Assembly: GCA_010015675.1 (NCBI GenBank)
Contig: ML977000.1
Location: forward strand, 103,905 to 167,904
Length of the DNA: 64,000 nucleotides
Origin: Byssothecium circinans
Taxonomy: Eukaryota; Ascomycota; Dothideomycetes; Pleosporales; Massarinaceae
Direction of reading: 5' to 3'
In this document: positions 59,917 to 64,000 of the stretch, piece after piece
Position numbering within the stretch: the first letter of the stretch is position 1
Layout of the letters: each line of letters starts with the position of its first letter
Translations under genes and position numbers: made by a program
The notes under the pieces: model-generated
Database searches by the model: none
The model's input: only the letters and a program-made list of their open reading frames with translations
What the model was told of the DNA's origin: nothing

Positions 59917-60230
59917 GATACAAGCGCATGTGGTCGAGATCCAAGAGATGGCGGAGCGAGAACGATGGCGGAGCAGATCTTGCTCATAATACGTTTGCAA
60001 GACGCCAAACGTCAGCAAGAGACCCCTGCATGATGGTTAGAATGTTGGAGATAAGTATGGATATGGTGGCCTGACCATGTGTTCATGAATATGATGAAAG
60101 TGCTCATAATCTGCAGCCACCGCTTTGAAGTTGTGTGCCTTCCCGGACTGGCCGCCATTTCATGCTTGACATTCCTTCCATTGGAATTTTCGTTGGACTC
60201 TGGAGCGGTGTTTTCTGAAGAGTAAGGCAT

Positions 60231-60611
60231 GACGACTTATTGCGGTCCGTTCAAATCGGAGTGTGTACAAAAGCTGCTGACGTGAGAGGCGATAGCAGAC
60301 CATATGGTAGTTCACAACCGAGGTAGCAGTGGTGACATTGATTGCCTGGACAAAGACCAATTTACCCGTAGGATCACTTGTAGGTTACACGCAATGAGGC
60401 ACAGCAATATGAACTGGACGATATTGGAGCCAACAAGGCGGTGCCGCTTTCACCGCCACTTCGGGCATTATCCCGCGCTTGCACGACACCCTGAGCTCTC
60501 TGGCATTTACACTCTACCTGTATCTTCGCCTCCCGAGGTCCACACCAAGTCAAACTAGGCACAGCAACCTTTGGTTTTGGACTGTTTCCAACCAACTTAA
60601 CACCATCGAAC
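60231..60611. other. Divergent promoter region
   Basis: 381 bp between the start of the interrupted transporter (minus) and the start of the oxygenase gene (plus). It may be a shared promoter. No specific site was identified. Confidence 0.5.
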
Positions 60612-61659
60612 ATGGCTTCGCAAGCGCTGTTCGACGCTGTCCCACCGTTCCCAAATGCTGTCGTCGCGGCACCGATGCGCACAGTCCTATTGGGCCAGCT
60701 CTGCGCTGGAGATGTACAAGCAGCCGGGGTTATGCTCGAGGCGTGTCGAGATATGGGCTTCTTCCTTCTGGATCTGAGCGGCGACGCGACTGGGGAGCAA
60801 ATGGTGGAAGAAATTGACAAAATCTTCGGAGCTGGCAAGGAGATCATGCATTTGCCCGAGCAAGTCAAGAAGGAGTACGCTCATGATCCCCCGAGGAGCT
60901 TTCTAGGGTACGTTCTACTCTCCCTTACTGGTGTCTTCCCCACAGCCTGACTTTACAAGTTTTAAACCACGTGGCATGGCAAAAACGGAGACCAATGAAC
61001 CCGATCGCTTCGAGTGGTTCAATCTGGGACAGGACGGGCTAATGGGCAACGAACCTCTTCAACCGCTCCCCTATCACATACACACACACCTACCTTTATT
61101 CACCTCGTTCCTTGAACATTGTCAAACTGTCGCAAAGACCATCAACACGGCTCTTGCAACCCAACTCGGCCTACCTCCCAACGCTTTCGCCTCTCTGCAA
61201 GATCCAGCAAAAGTGTCCGGAACAGTTATCCGGTTGATCAAGGCTGATGCAAGCCCCAATGCTGAGCATCTTCGCACCAGTATGATCCATCACACGGACT
61301 TTGGTACTATCACGCTTCTTGCCAATGTCGTGGGAGGCTTGCAGATACTGGCCGACTCAAAAGCCCCCACAGACCCTGATGCATGGCTTTGGGTTCGTCC
61401 GCAGCCTAAGTGTTTGATCGTCAATCTGGGAGATGCCATGGTGAAATGGACGGGCGGCATACTAAGGAGCAATGTCCATCGCATCAACTTCGCGCCGGGT
61501 GAGCAGCGGTTTGTGGAGCGGTTGAGTCTGGGGGTTCTCTTTCGACCGGAACGGAACGCGAGCATGAGGAAACTCATAGGTGAGAGCGACGATGGCGATG
61601 AGGAGGACTTGACGGCCTGGGAGTGGGAAGTCAAGAAGGCCATGGCATTGCGGCGGTAA
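60612..61659 (+). CDS. 2-oxoglutarate/Fe(II)-dependent oxygenase (IPNS-like)
   Basis: Two exons (60612-60907 and 60960-61659) give 331 residues; the intron GTACGT...ACAAG uses a CTGAC branch-like site close to the acceptor, because the earlier CACAG acceptor would hit a stop at once. The N-terminal DIOX_N domain (ACRDMGFFLLD, HLPEQVKKEY, SFLGFKPRG) precedes the double-stranded beta-helix with iron ligands His210 and Asp212 (HHTDFGTITLL) and His272 (SNVHRI), and the co-substrate pair Arg286-x-Ser288. Family members hydroxylate, desaturate or close rings in secondary metabolites; the substrate is unknown. It is divergent from a broken transporter and near a P450 and a thioesterase-like gene. 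Confidence 0.88.
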
Positions 61660-62608
61660 GAAAGGGGAGCTAAGAGTGATTGGTAATTTGGAATAGTCAT
61701 TGATGGCAGAGTAAGTCTACATAGTTGAGGCAATCTTTCCAAACCTATCAAAGTGAGAAACTATTTACGCCATGCCATTATTTCGAGAACGAACGTCTAT
61801 GTCAACTTGGACTGTAATTCCGCCATCATCCCTTACTCTTTGACCAGAATGATACGGCACATCATTCAGCGGGATCTCGTCTTCCGAGCCCGTTTTGACC
61901 CTTGTGAATTGCTTTCCGTATGATTTGAATTTACTGTGGCTGGTTCCACCCTTCACACGATGACCGCTGGAGCCAATAGTCTCGAGAGCTGACCGAAGCT
62001 TGGTTGGTCGTCGTCCCCGAGTTATGACTGAACATATATAGAGCGCGCTTTGTTTCGAGCGCTGCTGTCAACACTGAAGAAATAAGCTAGGATATGAAAC
62101 CGTCTTGCATCAGGCGGATCTCTTCTAACCAAAAGCCGTATTGGACAAGCGTGCTGTTTATAACGGATTAAAGGTCCATTAGGGTTATCCCTTTAGCTTA
62201 CCCTGGTAGACATGGAATAGCCTTCGCTTAGCCCAACGGGGAGGAACCGTCAACGTTGTGCTTACTTCCCTGTCCTACCGCATGATCCCATGTAAGGCCA
62301 CCAATACCCAATGGGGGAATTTTGTGCAGGTGATATTATGCGGTACATGTACTTCCTGTACCACCTGCAGTGCAGGAAAAGGGAACGGAACCCCTGCGCT
62401 GCAACTCCACCTCGGCAACCCCGCCTTAGCCATGGCTCTAGTAGTACCTACTAGGCTGCTGCTAGTACGGCGTAGTAAGGGCGTAGTACCTACGGCGCTC
62501 GCTGAAACCCTACTTCCCTCCTGCATCGATTTCATCGACATCACAACCACAAAACAGAAGCCTTGCGACGAACACTCTGCCCCCAACACCGCAAACAAGA
62601 TTATCGCC
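61660..62608. other. Intergenic region, no gene recognised
   Basis: About 0.95 kb. The frame of the next gene stays open upstream to 62258, but the extra residues are of low quality and include a repetitive block of tagta/tacta triplets (62438-62496) with short inverted repeats. It is more likely promoter and leader. Confidence 0.5.
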
Positions 62609-63320
62609 ATGACGGACAAGGTCGAACCATCTCACGGATCGCGCCTGGCGCAGTCGGCCTACAATTCCCCCTACTCGCATTCTGGAGCCCCCTCACCGCA
62701 CCCAAACACGGATCCCTACGCGCCCCTTCGCGCAAGGGCACTTGCAACCCTGGAGAATATGGGCTACGATCCTCAGACTATGGTCGAGCGCGGTGTGCTA
62801 TGGGCCGAGGACCAGGACCCGTTTGGACATGTCATGCAATCGCAATACATGCAGTACTTGGGCACATGCTTCCATCGCGTCATGGAAAGCTACGACGAGT
62901 TCCTTTCCAAGGAGGAGTACGACGGGATGATCAAAGCCCAGACGGTGGTGCCGGTTGTAAGGAAGTACGAGCTGAATATCCGACGACAGGTCAAGTATCC
63001 TGATACGGTGAGTCGCTCCAGCAGAGAGAGTCGCGTGGGACGTGACGGAGAACAGGCTGACGGTAAGCCAGCTCATCGTCGCATGGCTGCAGGAGTCTAT
63101 TGAGCCGACGCGGAACATTGGCACCACTTCGCTGTTCTCGCTGAAGCAGCAGGCCATTGTTGCTGAGGTGAAGGGCTCCACCACATACATGGACGTCAAG
63201 ACTAGCCGCCCCGTAGACATCAGGTCGCTTGGTGGGGGGTGGGCAAAACTGTTCGACGCTTTCACGGTCAAGTCAGAGCGTGTGAGAGCTATCCGTGCCC
63301 AGGCCGCTTCAAAAATCTAG
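62609..63320 (+). CDS. Hotdog-fold thioesterase-like protein
   Basis: Exon 1 (62609-63007, donor GTGAGT) and exon 2 (about 63051-63320) encode about 222 residues. The sequence has the typical shape of fungal 4HBT-like acyl-CoA thioesterases: the catalytic-loop type WAEDQDPFGHVMQSQYMQYL, then RRQVKYPDT and, after the intron, LTVSQLI, SLFSLKQQAIVAE and a C-terminal strand. The acceptor is uncertain: the clean AACAG site gives a wrong frame, while a GAG site at 63048-63050 keeps the frame (YPDT-NR-LTVSQ). The start at 62609 (MTDKVEPS) is chosen because the in-frame extension upstream looks non-coding. It probably hydrolyses acyl-CoA or acyl esters. Confidence 0.72.
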
Positions 63321-63534
63321 CTTGTATCTACTTCCACATTCAACTCTGCAAGTGTATCGGATCTCCCTCTTGCACATTTTTGGGACCCGTTTCCATGGGC
63401 GCAGTTGGTAGCTCTGACCTCTAGGCCACGCAGTCTTACAGATGGAAAACATGCTAGCAAGAGACTTTAAGATAATGACAGCATTGTGGTTGACCTAGAA
63501 AGAGATAGAGAAGAAAAAAAAGTACCCAATTCAT

Positions 63535-64000
63535 CTACGCCTGAACTGCCGTCCGTGCCTTGAACTGAACAAAAGGACCTTTCTCCCATCCCGCGATAGA
63601 GTAATGGCTTTCAAACTGTAACTCTGACTCGGATCCAGTGACTCCAGGTGTGTTTGACCACAAGTTGGGGGACACTTGATGTGGCATCTCGCTGAGCCGG
63701 AAGTCGTAATTCACCAAGACGTACGTATACGCGATACTAGCCATCATAATTGCGACGTGACTGCCGGCACAGTTCCTGGAACCAATCAAAAACGGTGTGA
63801 ATACCTTCCTGCACGTATTGTACTCGACCTCGGGCAGGTTACCCTGTATCCTGTTGAAATGAGGCTCTGAGTGAATGGGAGAAAGTGATTGATTGAGTGA
63901 TCGAGCAGCAACTGCGGAGGAAGACTATATAAGGTGACGGTCACGCCATTGAACTCCACAGGCGGGAGGAAGCAAGCGCATCACTTCGTCGATGACGGCG
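63535..64000 (-). CDS. Cytochrome P450, C-terminal part (cut by window end)
   Basis: The last exon (about 63535-63850) carries the haem-binding loop FLIGSRNCAGSHVA (pattern FxxGxRxCxG, with the axial Cys) at about 63755-63800, then helix L (ASIAYTYVLVNYDF) and the C-terminal beta region. Upstream, 63950-64000 encodes a K-helix-like EVMRLLPP, with the E-x-x-R variant EVMR. Between them the frame changes, so at least one intron, or damage, must lie at about 63850-63950. The PERW-type region could not be read. The 5' portion lies beyond the window. Confidence 0.72.

Larger units (their letters stand above)
55763..60230 (-). pseudogene. MFS monocarboxylate-transporter-like gene, interrupted by hAT2
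   Basis: Exons 60230-60076, 60025-59925 then (after the transposon) 56861-56583, and 56523-55763. Counting one copy of the 8-bp duplication, the sum is 1,296 nt, one intact frame of 431 residues with introns GTCAGG...CAG and GTACGC...TAG. It is a fungal MCT-type MFS transporter: a short cytoplasmic N-terminus, MNTWGLLLTFGVLQTYYEQ in the first helix, GPLYDHGYYRTLLLSG, and 12 predicted hydrophobic segments in all. The insertion lies between helices 1 and 2. No other lesion was seen, so the gene was probably functional until hAT2 arrived. The substrate is unknown. Confidence 0.85.

Overview
The window reads as nuclear DNA of a filamentous ascomycete. Genes carry one to four short GT-AG introns (about 45-85 bp). 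The families are typical of moulds: a GH15 glucoamylase with a starch-binding domain, a LaeA-like methyltransferase, an M28 aminopeptidase, and an SDR mannitol dehydrogenase of exactly 266 residues that closely resembles the Alternaria/Cladosporium enzymes. Repeats show C-to-T/G-to-A decay of the RIP (repeat-induced point mutation) type. A dothideomycete, probably Pleosporales, is my best guess; this is inference.

Layout. (1) 1-2005: non-coding, ending in AT-rich decayed sequence. (2) 2008-28022: a nested transposon island. The outermost layer is a pogo/Fot1-like DNA transposon with about 60-bp TIRs and a TA target duplication. Inside it sit a solo LTR (2097-2547) and a chromovirus-type Ty3/gypsy element A (3167-26829). 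A contains a 773-bp insertion E (4082-4854) and a second copy of its own family, B (5104-23765). B in turn contains a third, youngest copy C in the opposite orientation (6710-14201) and an unrelated LTR element D (19098-22841), which holds a 565-N assembly gap. Most boundaries are fixed by direct duplications and LTR/TIR ends. Decay increases from C to B to A and the pogo layer. Between its chromodomain and 3' LTR, C carries an antisense reading frame with a perfect Zn2Cys6-spaced cysteine cluster followed by a coiled coil.

(3) 28109-50422: a gene-rich block. It holds a GH2 exo-glucosaminidase-like enzyme, an acyl-CoA dehydrogenase, a Mid2/WSC-like membrane protein, a LaeA-like methyltransferase, an unrecognised protein, mannitol dehydrogenase, glucoamylase, a secreted M28 aminopeptidase and a large secreted Glu/His-rich repeat protein. 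Several are secreted carbohydrate- or protein-degrading enzymes, in keeping with a saprotroph or plant-associated life.

(4) 50733-60230: two neighbouring MFS transporter genes, each cut by its own hAT transposon (51600-54678 and 56862-59916) with exact 8-bp target duplications. The second transporter reads as one clean 431-residue frame once the insertion and one duplication copy are ignored; the first has several further lesions. Both hAT transposase genes are single frames of about 850 codons interrupted only by stop codons.

(5) 60612-64000: a 2-oxoglutarate/Fe(II) oxygenase, a hotdog-fold thioesterase-like gene and the 3' end of a cytochrome P450. With the broken transporters this could be a decayed metabolic cluster, but no backbone synthase is visible.
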